Source: Bacteroidota bacterium | GTDB lineage: Bacteria > Bacteroidota > Bacteroidia > Bacteroidales > Paludibacteraceae | Length of the DNA: 24,322 bases | NCBI GenBank assembly: GCA_023459355.1 | Contig: JAEWUM010000024.1 | Location: 1 to 24,322 of the forward strand | Reading direction: 5' to 3' | Part shown: positions 15,244-24,195 of the stretch, piece after piece | Position numbering within the stretch: position 1 is the stretch's first letter | Layout of the letters: each line of letters begins with the position of its first letter | The notes under the pieces: generated by a model | What the model was told of the DNA's origin: nothing | The model's database searches: none | The model's input: the letters and a program-made list of their open reading frames with translations, nothing else | Translations under genes and position numbers: made by a program

Positions 15244-16185
15244 ATGAATCTGTTCTGGAAAAAACTTTTAGGCAGACTGATGCCAACGGCTCAGTATGAG
15301 AAACAGGAGGTTGATTTTCTGACCATCAGCGAGAAGATTAAATCTTTGCGGTATTCTCAGGCAGTCGATGAGTATAAAAAGCTGCTGTTGTCATCAAAAT
15401 TCGTTTCTGCTGAAATCAGAAAACAACAAAAAAACCGTTTACTGGAACTGAAAAGACATCCGGATGTTGCTTTCTTTCTGAAAAATCAGTCAAAAAGGAA
15501 CGGTCCGGTTCGCGATGCGTATCTTACTTTCAGCGATGATTTCTATCAGCAGAAACCAGATGAAACCCGATGGAATTTTGGATTCTATTTCAAAAATGAA
15601 AAACTAATCCGGAATTATTCTTTCCACAACGAGAAACAAGCCAACAACGCCGGCAACAACACTTTCGTAAATGCTGGTGTGTTGCAGATTCAAACACGCA
15701 GGGAAGCGATGAAGTCTCTCGCCTGGCATCCTGTCAATGGTTTTACTGAAAAACAATTTGCTTATACTTCCGATGTGTTGCAATCAGCTAAGAATTTCAG
15801 ACAGGAGGGTGGTATCTTTAAAGCAAAAATTCGATGTTCCGGCAATATTCACCACGCATTTTGGCTCGGGACTAAAAAAAAGGAACCGCATATCAACATT
15901 TTCCACTTTAACGGAGCTGAAATTCAACTGGGATTTATGAACCGCCAACAGGGAGATGGCATCATTATCAAAGGAATAAATCCAGCGAAATATTATATAT
16001 ATTCCCTCGAGTGGACAAAAGATGAACTGATATGGTACATCAATAATCTGGTCGTTTTTCGGGCTAAAAACAACGTTCCGAGAGAACAAATGTTTCTGGT
16101 TTTCAACTCATTCATTTCTGACAAAATGACCGGAGAAGAAGGCCTGCTTGAAGTCGATTGGGTAAGAGTTTACCAATGGATTTAA
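15244..16185 (+). CDS. GH16-fold (concanavalin A-like) protein without catalytic triad
   Basis: From about residue 95, the 313-residue product has the layout of a laminarinase-type GH16 domain: an opening strand LTFSDDF, an NAGVLQIQTRR strand, GGIFKAKIRCSGNIHHAFWL (189-208), and closing strands LLEVDWVRVYQW. The GH16 active-site motif ExDxxE should follow the FWL strand, but the sequence there is HINIFH (216-221). Both Glu and the Asp are replaced (His, Asn, His). Hydrolysis is therefore unlikely and sugar binding is plausible. The first 90 residues are a basic helical region of unknown family. No signal peptide is visible, so it may be cytoplasmic. It opens the glycan locus, 46 bp before a Stealth gene. 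Confidence 0.65.
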   Translation: MNLFWKKLLGRLMPTAQYEKQEVDFLTISEKIKSLRYSQAVDEYKKLLLSSKFVSAEIRKQQKNRLLELKRHPDVAFFLKNQSKRNGPVRDAYLTFSDDFYQQKPDETRWNFGFYFKNEKLIRNYSFHNEKQANNAGNNTFVNAGVLQIQTRREAMKSLAWHPVNGFTEKQFAYTSDVLQSAKNFRQEGGIFKAKIRCSGNIHHAFWLGTKKKEPHINIFHFNGAEIQLGFMNRQQGDGIIIKGINPAKYYIYSLEWTKDELIWYINNLVVFRAKNNVPREQMFLVFNSFISDKMTGEEGLLEVDWVRVYQWI

Positions 16186-16189
16186 ATTG

Positions 16190-16206
16190 AATCTACAAAA
16201 AATCAA
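16190..16206 (+). repeat. 17-bp leader repeat, copy 2
   Basis: Identical to 15223-15239. It begins 4 bp after the previous stop codon and lies upstream of the Stealth gene. The match may reflect duplication of a leader or a shared regulatory site. Confidence 0.7.
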
Positions 16207-16231
16207 TCGTTTAACGCATATAAATTAAGAC

Positions 16232-17224
16232 ATGGAAATTGATTTTGTGATTACCTGGGTGGACATGGATGATCCTGAATGGAGAAAGGAGTTTGCCCGT
16301 TATTCAGGTAAAATTGATAATACAAAGAATGAGGTTTCAGAAGCCCGTTTCAGAGATTATGGGCTGTTGAAATACTGGTTCAGGGGTGTTGATAAGTTTG
16401 CCCCCTGGGTGCGGAAAATTCATTTTGTAACCTGCGGACAAAAACCCGACTGGTTAGACCCGAATCATCCCAAACTAAACCTGGTGAATCACGAAGATTT
16501 CATCCCCGCAGCATTCACGCCTGTTTTCAATTCCAACCTGATTGAGATTTACATGCACAAGATTCCCGGATTGGCCGAACATTTTGTGTATTTCAACGAT
16601 GACTTTTTTATCATCAATCACCTTTCGGAAAAACGTTTCTTTACAAATGGATTGCCCAATGATATCGCCGTGTTCAGGACCAACTTCGGATTATCGCAGT
16701 TTGGTAAAATGCTGAGGAACAACATCCGGCTGATAAACAAACATTTCGATAAAAAAGAAATCATCAATCGTGATTATGACAAATGGTTTGACAAATCTTA
16801 TGGCAAAAGACGCAGGCTAAACTATTTGCTGAAACCTTATGGTAAGTTTGTCACGCTACGAACACCCCACAACGCTCAACCCTATCTGAAAAGAACTTTT
16901 GTTGAGGTGTGGGAAAAGTGTGGCCGGGAACTGACTGAGATGTCGACACACCGGTTCAGGAGCGATCACGATTTAACGCCTGAACTTTTCAAAACCTGGC
17001 AAATCTGTAAATCGGACTTCAATCCATACAATACCTACGGAGACACGAAGATGTTCCCACTGGTACTTAAATCAAAAAAAGCCATCCGGGCAGTCAGGGA
17101 ACAGTCCTATAAGTTGGTTTGTCTGAACGACAATGTCCATATCCGCAACTACGACAAGGTGCTGGGCGAACTGAAAGCTGCTTTCGACAGCATATTACCC
17201 GAAAAATCACGTTTTGAATTATAA
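16232..17224 (+). CDS. Stealth-family sugar-phosphate transferase
   Basis: Stealth proteins transfer hexose-1-phosphate units from nucleotide sugars, building phosphodiester-linked capsule polymers. Examples are the meningococcal capsule polymerases and the GlcNAc-1-phosphotransferase core. All four conserved regions are visible in this 330-residue product: CR1 IDFVITWVDMDDPEW (3-17), CR2 from RFRDYGLLKYWFRGVDKFAPW through FVYFNDDFFI (about 49-130), CR3 around LRTPHNAQPYLK (about 210-250), and CR4 LVCLNDN near 294-300. It precedes a GT2 gene by 12 bp on the same strand and has a paralogue at 18111 on the other strand. It likely adds a phosphate-linked sugar to the surface polymer made here. 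Substrate is not readable. Confidence 0.88.
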   Translation: MEIDFVITWVDMDDPEWRKEFARYSGKIDNTKNEVSEARFRDYGLLKYWFRGVDKFAPWVRKIHFVTCGQKPDWLDPNHPKLNLVNHEDFIPAAFTPVFNSNLIEIYMHKIPGLAEHFVYFNDDFFIINHLSEKRFFTNGLPNDIAVFRTNFGLSQFGKMLRNNIRLINKHFDKKEIINRDYDKWFDKSYGKRRRLNYLLKPYGKFVTLRTPHNAQPYLKRTFVEVWEKCGRELTEMSTHRFRSDHDLTPELFKTWQICKSDFNPYNTYGDTKMFPLVLKSKKAIRAVREQSYKLVCLNDNVHIRNYDKVLGELKAAFDSILPEKSRFEL

Positions 17225-17236
17225 CTATTTGGTATT

Positions 17237-18097
17237 GTGAAAGGAGAAAATCGCATATCTGTCATTATTCCGGCTTACAACGCATCAGCGTATATAGCAC
17301 AGTGTCTCGATGCTGTAGTTTGCCAGGGCTATATGACACTGGAAATCATTGTAATTGACGACGGTTCCACAGACAATACGATAGAAATCGTCCGAAAATT
17401 CCCTGTAAAGCTGATCACACAGGAAAACAAAGGTGTTTCTGCTGCCCGTAACGCGGGCATCCGTGCAGCCAGCGGTGATTATATTCACTTTCTGGATGCA
17501 GACGACATCATCAACCTCGAATTTTACGAAAAAATGATCTTAGCCGCCGTGCGGTCAGGTGCAGAAATAGCCTGTTGCGGATTAGTACACGAACGACTAC
17601 CTGCTATCACCTATTCTTATCAGGAAAGCATTTTAGTTTCAGCAACAGAAGATAAAATGCGTCTGACCAATGTAGGGAATCAGGGATACTCCGTAAAATA
17701 TCTTTTTAAAAAATCATTACTTGATAAGCATCAACTTTTCTTCGACGAAGACTTGCAGGTTGCCGAAGACATGGTTTTCTCTTTCAAGGCCGTATATTGG
17801 GCAAACAAAATTGTTACCGTACCCGGCGCTACGTATTACTACAAACACCGGATAAATTCAGCCATGACCACCAAAGGCGGACTAAAACGCATTGACAGAC
17901 GGCTGAAAATACAGGAAGCAAAAAGACGCAGAGACCTTTTTGCGCAGGAAAATAACATCTCTGTTATTGGAATGCCAACCAAACAGGATATCAGCTATAA
18001 ACTGTTCGGATTTATACCTTTCTTCAGGAAAAGAGTCTTTGATACGGGACGAATCAGGTGGTATTTATTCGGATTTTGTGTGATGCAACGCAAATAA
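17237..18097 (+). CDS. GT2 family glycosyltransferase
   Basis: This is a cytoplasmic or membrane-associated GT-A fold transferase of 286 residues, using a nucleotide sugar to extend a glycan. Motifs are ISVIIPAYNASAYIAQCLD at the N-terminus, VIDDGSTDNT (first Asp site), GVSAARNAGIRAASGDYI, and the metal-binding FLDADD. The C-terminal third is basic (KRRRDLF) and ends without a membrane segment. The only in-frame start before the first strand is GTG at 17237, 12 bp after the Stealth stop codon. An AAGGAG sequence lies just after it rather than before, so the start is not certain. It converges on the Stealth gene at 18111 with only a 13-bp gap. Confidence 0.88.
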   Translation: MKGENRISVIIPAYNASAYIAQCLDAVVCQGYMTLEIIVIDDGSTDNTIEIVRKFPVKLITQENKGVSAARNAGIRAASGDYIHFLDADDIINLEFYEKMILAAVRSGAEIACCGLVHERLPAITYSYQESILVSATEDKMRLTNVGNQGYSVKYLFKKSLLDKHQLFFDEDLQVAEDMVFSFKAVYWANKIVTVPGATYYYKHRINSAMTTKGGLKRIDRRLKIQEAKRRRDLFAQENNISVIGMPTKQDISYKLFGFIPFFRKRVFDTGRIRWYLFGFCVMQRK

Positions 18098-18110
18098 GAA
18101 GGTTGACTGA

Positions 18111-19058
18111 TTATTTCTCAAATGAGGATTTATCAGGATACAGTGCTTCTAAAAAAGGCCTGACCCGCGCACGATCTTCATCGGTTGCCCGTTCGGTATC
18201 ATTCAGACAAAACAAATCAGGATTGAATCTTTTCAGGTACTCCATAAAATCAGGATTCTGCACCCTGATGCGGCATGATTCTTTTCTGTTTACCAGTTTC
18301 ATGTGTCCGTGTTTGACAGCCAACAGGTAGTAATAAAAAAGAACACGCTGTACGTCAGAAGGATCCCTGAACTGATTTTTCAGAACGGGTGACAATTCCG
18401 TCTTAAAAACATCTTCCACTACAGCCCTGAAATCTTCTCTCCTGTATGCGTCGATGTTATGGTGAGAAACTCCGGGATAATATACGCCGAATTTCCGGTC
18501 TATCAGATCCAGGGCGTTTTCAATACTTTTACGGTAATTGTTGATACGGATACCAAACAGTTTCTTTAGTTTTATTTCTGTCCGCTGCATAAACTGATAT
18601 TGTAACCTGACAACAGGAAACCCATCTTCCGCAAAAAAATACGACGGCGACAAATCGGCATACACGAACATATCATCGTTTGCATATAAAAAACAATCTG
18701 AAAGCCCGGGAATCCGGTAAATATAATACTCTATCACAACAGAATTAAAGCACGGAATTGCCTCAGGAGGTAAAATTCGCTCATGATTAACCAGTTCTAC
18801 TTTAGGATGATTCACATCAAGCCAGGCCGGACGCTGCTGATCGGTAACAATAAATATCTTTCGGATCCAGGGTAAATGTTTTTCAACAGACCGCAAAGAG
18901 TATTTCAACTCATCATTATCAACATATCTCCCATTAATATTAATATTTGACGTTGAAGTTTTTTTCTGTAATGCCACCTGTTTCTTGCGATTCCACACAG
19001 GGTCATTACCATCCACCCACAGATATACAAGGTCTATTTCAGGGTATCTATTATTCAT
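18111..19058 (-). CDS. Second Stealth-family sugar-phosphate transferase
   Basis: This 315-residue paralogue of the product at 16232-17224 has clear conserved regions: CR1 IDLVYLWVDGNDPVW (8-22), CR2 DNDELKYSLRSVEKHLPWIR through DCFLYANDDMFV, CR3 around GVSHHNIDAYRREDF, and CR4 LFCLNDTE. CR1 has the consensus WVDGNDP, whereas the other copy has WVDMDDP. The two are diverged enough to suggest different sugar-phosphate donors or acceptors. It is transcribed leftward, 20 bp after the O-antigen ligase gene, so the two are probably one transcript. Its 3' end meets the GT2 gene at 18097. Confidence 0.88.
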   Translation of the reverse strand: MNNRYPEIDLVYLWVDGNDPVWNRKKQVALQKKTSTSNININGRYVDNDELKYSLRSVEKHLPWIRKIFIVTDQQRPAWLDVNHPKVELVNHERILPPEAIPCFNSVVIEYYIYRIPGLSDCFLYANDDMFVYADLSPSYFFAEDGFPVVRLQYQFMQRTEIKLKKLFGIRINNYRKSIENALDLIDRKFGVYYPGVSHHNIDAYRREDFRAVVEDVFKTELSPVLKNQFRDPSDVQRVLFYYYLLAVKHGHMKLVNRKESCRIRVQNPDFMEYLKRFNPDLFCLNDTERATDEDRARVRPFLEALYPDKSSFEK

Positions 19059-19078
19059 TATTCACGCAACTGTTTCAA

Positions 19079-20554
19079 TCATTTCTTTTTTAATATCTTA
19101 CGTAAGTCAACATAAGTTCGCTCCTTCTTACTTTCGCTTATAGCCGTAAAAAAGACCAGGAAAACCGTAAATCTGGTAATGCCTTCCTGCGTATATAAAG
19201 GCTCTTCTATCATCATAAAAAGGATTAGAACAGCAACCAGCATTTGTAACAAATAAGAACGTTCTTTAATAGAATAATGGATGATACTGTACAGCAATAA
19301 TACAAGGGCGATTAATCCCCAAATACCGAATTGCACCATATTTCCCAAAAACTGATTGTGTGTGTATATCATTTTTTCCTTAACCGGAGGCATTGTGTCT
19401 TTCATTTGTTCTTCCTGATACTCGAGGGCGATATGCTGTTCTTGCGTTCCCGAACCCCACCAGAAATGATCTTCAATAAAATGAATGGCCAAAGTTGAGT
19501 AGGTATTTCTGGCTTTATCTCCAATAAACCCTTCCACTGCATGCTGCATAAACAAAAGGGCAGCACTACCGGCAATGATGTAAACAAGGATGGCTATTTT
19601 GAACATTTTCAGTCTTAGCTTTGCGTAATACAATCCGGTGACCGCCAGAATGAATACACATCCCACAATGCCAATTCTACTCTCCATCAGGGCTTCAACA
19701 AACAGACACAGCACAATATACAGAATCAACTCAAGTTTTGAAACAAAATTGTGTTGATCTTTTTTATAGAATAAATATAAACCAGTTATAAGTCCAAAAA
19801 ACAAAACGATAGAAATATAACTCGGATGATAATAGTAGGCCCAGGAATTAACAAATAAATAAGCCGGAAATGTAATCGACTCTATTAAACGAATCTGGGG
19901 CTTCCAATCTGCCAACCAAATAACAAAACTCTTTTTTTGGGTAACCCAATCTATTAAATCACTGTCGAGATGAAGAAAGTTATACCACCAGTATATGACA
20001 CAAACGATTAAATAAATCATCATAATCCGGAAAAAAATTCTGGCAATCCGGAGCAAAGTATCATGGGATAAGTTGAAAAAACAGAATGATATAGGAACGA
20101 GTAAAAATGTATAACTTAATTCCGGAAAATGAAATCCTTTTTGAGTAGAAATCGTTCCTAACAACAACAATAAAACATACCCGAACAAGAAATAATACAT
20201 CTTATTGAGTTTATATAACTCCTTATTAAAAATAAGATGCATCAATGACATAAAAATAAAAAAACCGGTAGCATAAATTCCAATCCGTTTGTGAAATATC
20301 GTTGCTATCAGTAATAATATCAGGGGAATTATAACGAGAGTATTGTTCTTTATTGTTCGTGATAAAGACAAATGATGCTTTCTTATTTCTTTTATAATCA
20401 GGAGCAAAACACCTGAAACAAACAACCCTAATGAAATGAAGCGGATAAAAATCTCGTTTTCACTCTTAACCAGGCCAATGGTAGATAAAAAGTATATAAC
20501 AACAAATGACACTATTCCTCCAGATAGAACAAGAAATGAGAATCGATTTTGCAT
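19079..20554 (-). CDS. O-antigen ligase/polymerase-type (Wzy_C) membrane protein
   Basis: This is a polytopic inner-membrane protein of about 491 residues with roughly 11-12 hydrophobic segments. A large periplasmic loop near the C-terminal third contains WWGSGTQ and YTHNQFLGNMVQFGIWGL, the pattern of Wzy_C/WaaL proteins. Family members polymerise lipid-linked repeat units or ligate the chain to an acceptor. Polymerase and ligase cannot be told apart by sequence reading alone. A longer frame opens with a TTG codon at 20575, but that codon overlaps a TATCTTTG -7 box, so the ATG at 20554 (MQNRFSFLVLSGG) is chosen. It is followed 20 bp later by the Stealth gene at 18111-19058. Confidence 0.82.
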   Translation of the reverse strand: MQNRFSFLVLSGGIVSFVVIYFLSTIGLVKSENEIFIRFISLGLFVSGVLLLIIKEIRKHHLSLSRTIKNNTLVIIPLILLLIATIFHKRIGIYATGFFIFMSLMHLIFNKELYKLNKMYYFLFGYVLLLLLGTISTQKGFHFPELSYTFLLVPISFCFFNLSHDTLLRIARIFFRIMMIYLIVCVIYWWYNFLHLDSDLIDWVTQKKSFVIWLADWKPQIRLIESITFPAYLFVNSWAYYYHPSYISIVLFFGLITGLYLFYKKDQHNFVSKLELILYIVLCLFVEALMESRIGIVGCVFILAVTGLYYAKLRLKMFKIAILVYIIAGSAALLFMQHAVEGFIGDKARNTYSTLAIHFIEDHFWWGSGTQEQHIALEYQEEQMKDTMPPVKEKMIYTHNQFLGNMVQFGIWGLIALVLLLYSIIHYSIKERSYLLQMLVAVLILFMMIEEPLYTQEGITRFTVFLVFFTAISESKKERTYVDLRKILKKK

Positions 20555-20572
20555 AGAATAATATTTGGAAAG

Positions 20573-20580
20573 CAAAGATA
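20573..20580 (-). promoter_or_regulatory. -7 box for the ligase-Stealth operon
   Basis: On the minus strand TATCTTTG matches TAnnTTTG, 18 bp before the ATG at 20554. No clear TTG lies at the usual distance. The divergent gene has its own box at 20623. Confidence 0.5.
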
Positions 20581-20622
20581 CAATTTTTAATGATTTTCAC
20601 TGTTATATACTTAACTTTTGAT

Positions 20623-20630
20623 TAACTTTG
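20623..20630 (+). promoter_or_regulatory. -7 box for the GT2-Wzi-esterase run
   Basis: TAACTTTG matches TAnnTTTG, about 100 bp before the ATG at 20733. The upstream TTG element is not convincing. With the box at 20573 it forms a divergent promoter region of 178 bp. Confidence 0.5.
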
Positions 20631-20732
20631 TTCATTGAATGTGTAAAAAAAAAATAATTCAGAAAAAAGCTGTACGTAATATCTTTAATCCTGGTAATCG
20701 TACTATCCGGAAACAGCAAAAAGACTTAAAAC

Positions 20733-21545
20733 ATGGAGTATAAAGCCTCGATTATAATTTCCGTTTATGACAACACAAAATCACTCAAAGTAGTATTGGA
20801 TTCTTTAAAGCTTCAAACAGAGAAGGACTTTGAAATCATAATTTCTGAAGACGGGCGGAGTGAGAACATGAAAAAGTTTGTGGAAGCATACAAATTCGGG
20901 CATGACTATCAACATTTAACGCAGGAAGATATAGGGTGGAGAAAGAACAAAGCGCTGAACAATGCTATCCGTCATGCCGGATCAAACTGGTTGATTTTTA
21001 TTGATGGAGATTGTGTGTTGCACCATCGCTTTGTAGAGATGCACCTGCGATATGCAAGGGAAAATGTCATCCTGTCGGGGAGAAGGGTAAAATTAGACAA
21101 ACCAACATCAAGCTCTTTAGTAAAAAATTCACCTGAATCCATTCATAAATTCCAGGGTTTACTATACAAAAAACTTTTTTTCGGGAAAGGAAATATTGAA
21201 TATATTGAAGAGGGATTTTTTGTCTCTCCAAGAGGATTACTTGGGTTTATCCCCAAATTAAGAAAGATAAAATATATTATTGGATGCAACATGTCTTTTT
21301 CGAAACAAGCGATTTATGCCATCAATGGTTTCGACGAGAGCTATACGCTTCCCGGTGTGGGTGAAGATATTGATTTGGTCTGGCGGTTCAAAGCAGCCGG
21401 ATATCAGTTTAAGTCATTGAGAAGTCTTGCCGTGCAATATCATCTGTGGCATAAAGAGAATTATACAGATGCAAATAAGAATAGAGATAAAATGAGAAGA
21501 AAACAACAGGATAACAAATACTTTTGTGAGAACGGATTAAATTAA
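20733..21545 (+). CDS. GT2 glycosyltransferase with galactosyltransferase-type C-terminal region
   Basis: This 270-residue transferase has an N-terminal GT-A half (ASIIISVYDNTKSLKVVLDS, then IIISEDGRSENM) and the metal site FIDGDCVLHHRF near residues 91-102. The C-terminal half carries GCNMSFSKQAIYAINGFDE and GVGEDIDLVWRFKAAGYQ, the Glyco_transf_7C pattern seen in chondroitin-type and capsule transferases. The final WHKENY...NRDKMRRKQQDN tail is basic. The first gene of a three-gene run on the plus strand, it is divergent from the ligase gene and 18 bp before the Wzi-like gene. It likely adds a sugar to the same surface glycan; the donor is unknown. Confidence 0.87.
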   Translation: MEYKASIIISVYDNTKSLKVVLDSLKLQTEKDFEIIISEDGRSENMKKFVEAYKFGHDYQHLTQEDIGWRKNKALNNAIRHAGSNWLIFIDGDCVLHHRFVEMHLRYARENVILSGRRVKLDKPTSSSLVKNSPESIHKFQGLLYKKLFFGKGNIEYIEEGFFVSPRGLLGFIPKLRKIKYIIGCNMSFSKQAIYAINGFDESYTLPGVGEDIDLVWRFKAAGYQFKSLRSLAVQYHLWHKENYTDANKNRDKMRRKQQDNKYFCENGLN

Positions 21546-21563
21546 TTTTCATAAATAACTGCC

Positions 21564-23231
21564 ATGTTAAAAGCAAAAAAACTCCTCTTTACAAATATAA
21601 AAAGAACAATTGCCTTCATTGTTGTTTTATCATCCTTATCTTCTCTCTTTTCGCAGGAAAAACTACTGTCTGCGGTTGATTCATATTACGACTTCCTTTC
21701 ATTAGATGGTTACACTGAACGTCCTTATCTGAACTTCAGAACTTTATCCGACTCAAAATGGACTTTCAACCAACCTGAGGAAAACAAATGGCAAAATCAA
21801 CTCAAACCCACAAATTCCGGCAATTATTTGAAGATATTTGGTCCCGATTTTTTTGTATCTTACAACGGAGCATCGCCTTACGGACAAAATGACGGCTTGT
21901 TATGGCAAGGTAAAGGATTGAATGCGTACTTGTCAGCAGGCATGAGGTATGAGAAAAATGGTTTTGCACTGACTTTCAAGCCAGAGCTTGTATTTTCAGA
22001 AAACAAATCGTTTCTTTTCATGCCACCCAATTCCGTTTACAGTGGAGACCTTTATAACAATAAAGCCAGTATTTTTGGTTACCACGGAGTCCAATATATT
22101 GATGCCCCACAGCGATTCGGGAATGCGCAGCTTTTCAAATTCGGATGGGGTGATTCTGAAATCAGGTATTCATCCAACGCTTTCACAGTAGGGCTGGGTA
22201 CCCAGTACCTGTGGCTTGGTCCGGCAAAACTCAATCCGGTTTTGCATTCTAACAACGCCCCATCCTATCCGAGGTTTGACATTGGTGTCCGCCCGACAAA
22301 CATCCGGTTTGGAAAATGGAATGCCGGCAAAATCGAAGCCCGTCTGTGGTTGGGACAACTGCGGGAGTCTGATTATTTTGACCATAATGAGACTAACAAC
22401 TACCGACTGTTTTCCGGTTTGTCTGTCGCATATGCTCCTTCTTTTCTGCCCGGGCTAACATTGATGGCTAACAGAAACTTCATGTGCCAGTGGGAATACA
22501 ATTCCTTGTTATCAATCCCTGATTTATTTTTTATTCCGATGAATATTCATGGGGGGCGTGATACCTGGGATCAGCGGGCTTCCATCGGCTTTAACTATTT
22601 GTTGCCGGGGTCCGGATTTGAGGTTTACAGTGAGATCGGATTAAATGATTATAGTCCAGGCCTGGATGGGTATATCAGATACCCTTTTCACAGCCTTGTT
22701 TATACATCCGGCATGCGAAAATCGCTTGACTTGATTCTGTTTAATAGATCTCTGCGTGGAGAGTTATTATTGGAAGTAAGCAACCTGGAAGTTTCACAGG
22801 ACTTTCAGTTTGATGGTAAATCCACATTCTATGCACACGGACAGATTTTACAAGGCTATACAAACAAAGGACAATGGCTGGGTGCAGGAAACGGAACAGG
22901 AGGGAACAGTCAGTACCTTGGATTCAAATTATATCATCCAAAAGGATTGTTCAATATCTTTGTACACCGTCAGAACCCGGACAACGATTATATATACCAG
23001 TTCTCAGTAGGTACCGAAAATACCGAAACTGTAATGGCTAATATAAGAGATTTCAAAGCAGTCATGAGTGCAGGAATCAACGGAGTTTATTACATTCGTC
23101 CGGGAATTCAACTTCGTGCAGGAATAAGCTACATTACAGAGCACAATCCGCTTTACAATGCCATTCGCTGGGAAGAAACATCTAAAAGACGTTCTGTACA
23201 TCTGGAAACAGGAATAAATTACACTTTATAA
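21564..23231 (+). CDS. Wzi-like outer-membrane capsule assembly protein
   Basis: The 555-residue product has a signal peptide (basic lead, then IAFIVVLSSLSSLFSQ, cut near residue 30) and alternating short strands with aromatic ends, as in an outer-membrane beta-barrel. Stretches such as GQNDGLLWQGKGLNAYLSAG and LGLGTQYLWLGPAKLNP-like segments fit the Bacteroidota capsule assembly Wzi family. In Klebsiella and E. coli, Wzi anchors capsule at the cell surface. Here it sits directly between a GT2 gene and an esterase gene, which ties it to the glycan locus. The C-terminus ends in a strand (ETGINYTL), as barrels do. Family is inferred from pattern rather than a unique motif. Confidence 0.78.
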   Translation: MLKAKKLLFTNIKRTIAFIVVLSSLSSLFSQEKLLSAVDSYYDFLSLDGYTERPYLNFRTLSDSKWTFNQPEENKWQNQLKPTNSGNYLKIFGPDFFVSYNGASPYGQNDGLLWQGKGLNAYLSAGMRYEKNGFALTFKPELVFSENKSFLFMPPNSVYSGDLYNNKASIFGYHGVQYIDAPQRFGNAQLFKFGWGDSEIRYSSNAFTVGLGTQYLWLGPAKLNPVLHSNNAPSYPRFDIGVRPTNIRFGKWNAGKIEARLWLGQLRESDYFDHNETNNYRLFSGLSVAYAPSFLPGLTLMANRNFMCQWEYNSLLSIPDLFFIPMNIHGGRDTWDQRASIGFNYLLPGSGFEVYSEIGLNDYSPGLDGYIRYPFHSLVYTSGMRKSLDLILFNRSLRGELLLEVSNLEVSQDFQFDGKSTFYAHGQILQGYTNKGQWLGAGNGTGGNSQYLGFKLYHPKGLFNIFVHRQNPDNDYIYQFSVGTENTETVMANIRDFKAVMSAGINGVYYIRPGIQLRAGISYITEHNPLYNAIRWEETSKRRSVHLETGINYTL

Positions 23232-23251
23232 ATAACGCTTATATAGAAAAC

Positions 23252-24064
23252 ATGAAAAAACACTTTACTTTTATTTTACTGCTTTTTGCTTGCGTTCTTG
23301 TTCAAGCAGCACAGGTCGATACAATCAGTGTTTACGCTGAAAAAATGAAGAAGGAAATCAAAACTGTCGTTATTAAGCCTGAAAATTACTCAAAAAAGAG
23401 GCAATATCCCGTCATTTACCTTTTGCATGGCTACAGTGGTAATTATGCCAATTGGGTTAACAGGGTTCCGGCCGTTAAAGAGCTGGCTACGCAATATGGA
23501 ATTCTCTTTGTTTGTCCTGACGGGGGTTACAGCAGCTGGTATCTGGATAGTCCTGTAGATCCTGAATTTCAATATGAATCCTTTATCACAAAGGACTTAA
23601 TTAACTTTATCGACAAACAATACGCGACCATTCCCAACCGTAACGCGAGAGCCATAACCGGATTAAGCATGGGAGGTCACGGGGGCCTGTACCTGGCTAT
23701 CCGCAACCGTGATCTGTTTGCTCATGCAGGAAGTATGAGCGGGGCAGTGGATGTATTGGGTACTTCAAAGAAATACGACCTTACCAAACGGATAGGGAAA
23801 AGCTACGAAGAAGCTCCTGAACTCTGGCGCTCACATTCAGTAGCATACCTTGTTGAAAGTTTGAAAAACAATGACCTCAATATTATTATCGATTGCGGTG
23901 TTGCAGATTTCCTATATGAAATGAATGCTGCTTTGCATCAGAAACTAATCAAGCTGGGAATTGATCATGATTATATCGAACGTCCCGGGAAACACAACTG
24001 GGAATACTGGACCAATGCGATACATTATCAGGTGTTGTATTTCAGCCGGCATATCAATCACTAA
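23252..24064 (+). CDS. Secreted alpha/beta-hydrolase esterase (esterase D-like)
   Basis: This 270-residue secreted hydrolase has a signal peptide (KHFTFILLLFACVLVQA). The alpha/beta fold follows: oxyanion strand YPVIYLLHGYSGN (residues about 51-63), nucleophile elbow GLSMGGHGG with Ser about 143, acid region IIIDCGVADFLYE, and catalytic His in RPGKHNWEYW. The layout matches the putative esterase/EstA family related to S-formylglutathione hydrolases and carbohydrate acetyl or feruloyl esterases. It lies 20 bp after the Wzi-like gene and could edit acyl groups on the capsule, though a general esterase role is equally possible. The stop codon falls inside the first copy of a short repeat downstream. 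Confidence 0.85.
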   Translation: MKKHFTFILLLFACVLVQAAQVDTISVYAEKMKKEIKTVVIKPENYSKKRQYPVIYLLHGYSGNYANWVNRVPAVKELATQYGILFVCPDGGYSSWYLDSPVDPEFQYESFITKDLINFIDKQYATIPNRNARAITGLSMGGHGGLYLAIRNRDLFAHAGSMSGAVDVLGTSKKYDLTKRIGKSYEEAPELWRSHSVAYLVESLKNNDLNIIIDCGVADFLYEMNAALHQKLIKLGIDHDYIERPGKHNWEYWTNAIHYQVLYFSRHINH

Positions 24065-24162
24065 AGTTGAGAGTAAGAAATCAAGTTAATAATCAAGTTA
24101 ATGATAGCAGGATATCACTGAGGTTGAGAGTGGGCTGGTATATCACTGAAGTTGAGTGTGGG
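24058..24162. repeat. Three copies of a TCACT(G)A-AGTTGAG repeat
   Basis: TCACTAAAGTTGAGAGT (24058-24074), and two longer copies of TATCACTGARGTTGAGWGTGGG at 24113-24134 and 24141-24162. The first contains the stop codon of the esterase gene. The tail also has two ATCAAGTTAATA-like units near 24080-24100. It looks like duplication of the gene's 3' end. Confidence 0.75.
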
Positions 24163-24195
24163 AAATAAAGTTTATTATCCAGTTCTATATAAAAC

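Noticed and set aside
15784..16089. Minus-strand frame inside the GH16-like gene
   Set aside because: Shadow frame with no family features or ribosome site; the plus-strand frame explains the region.
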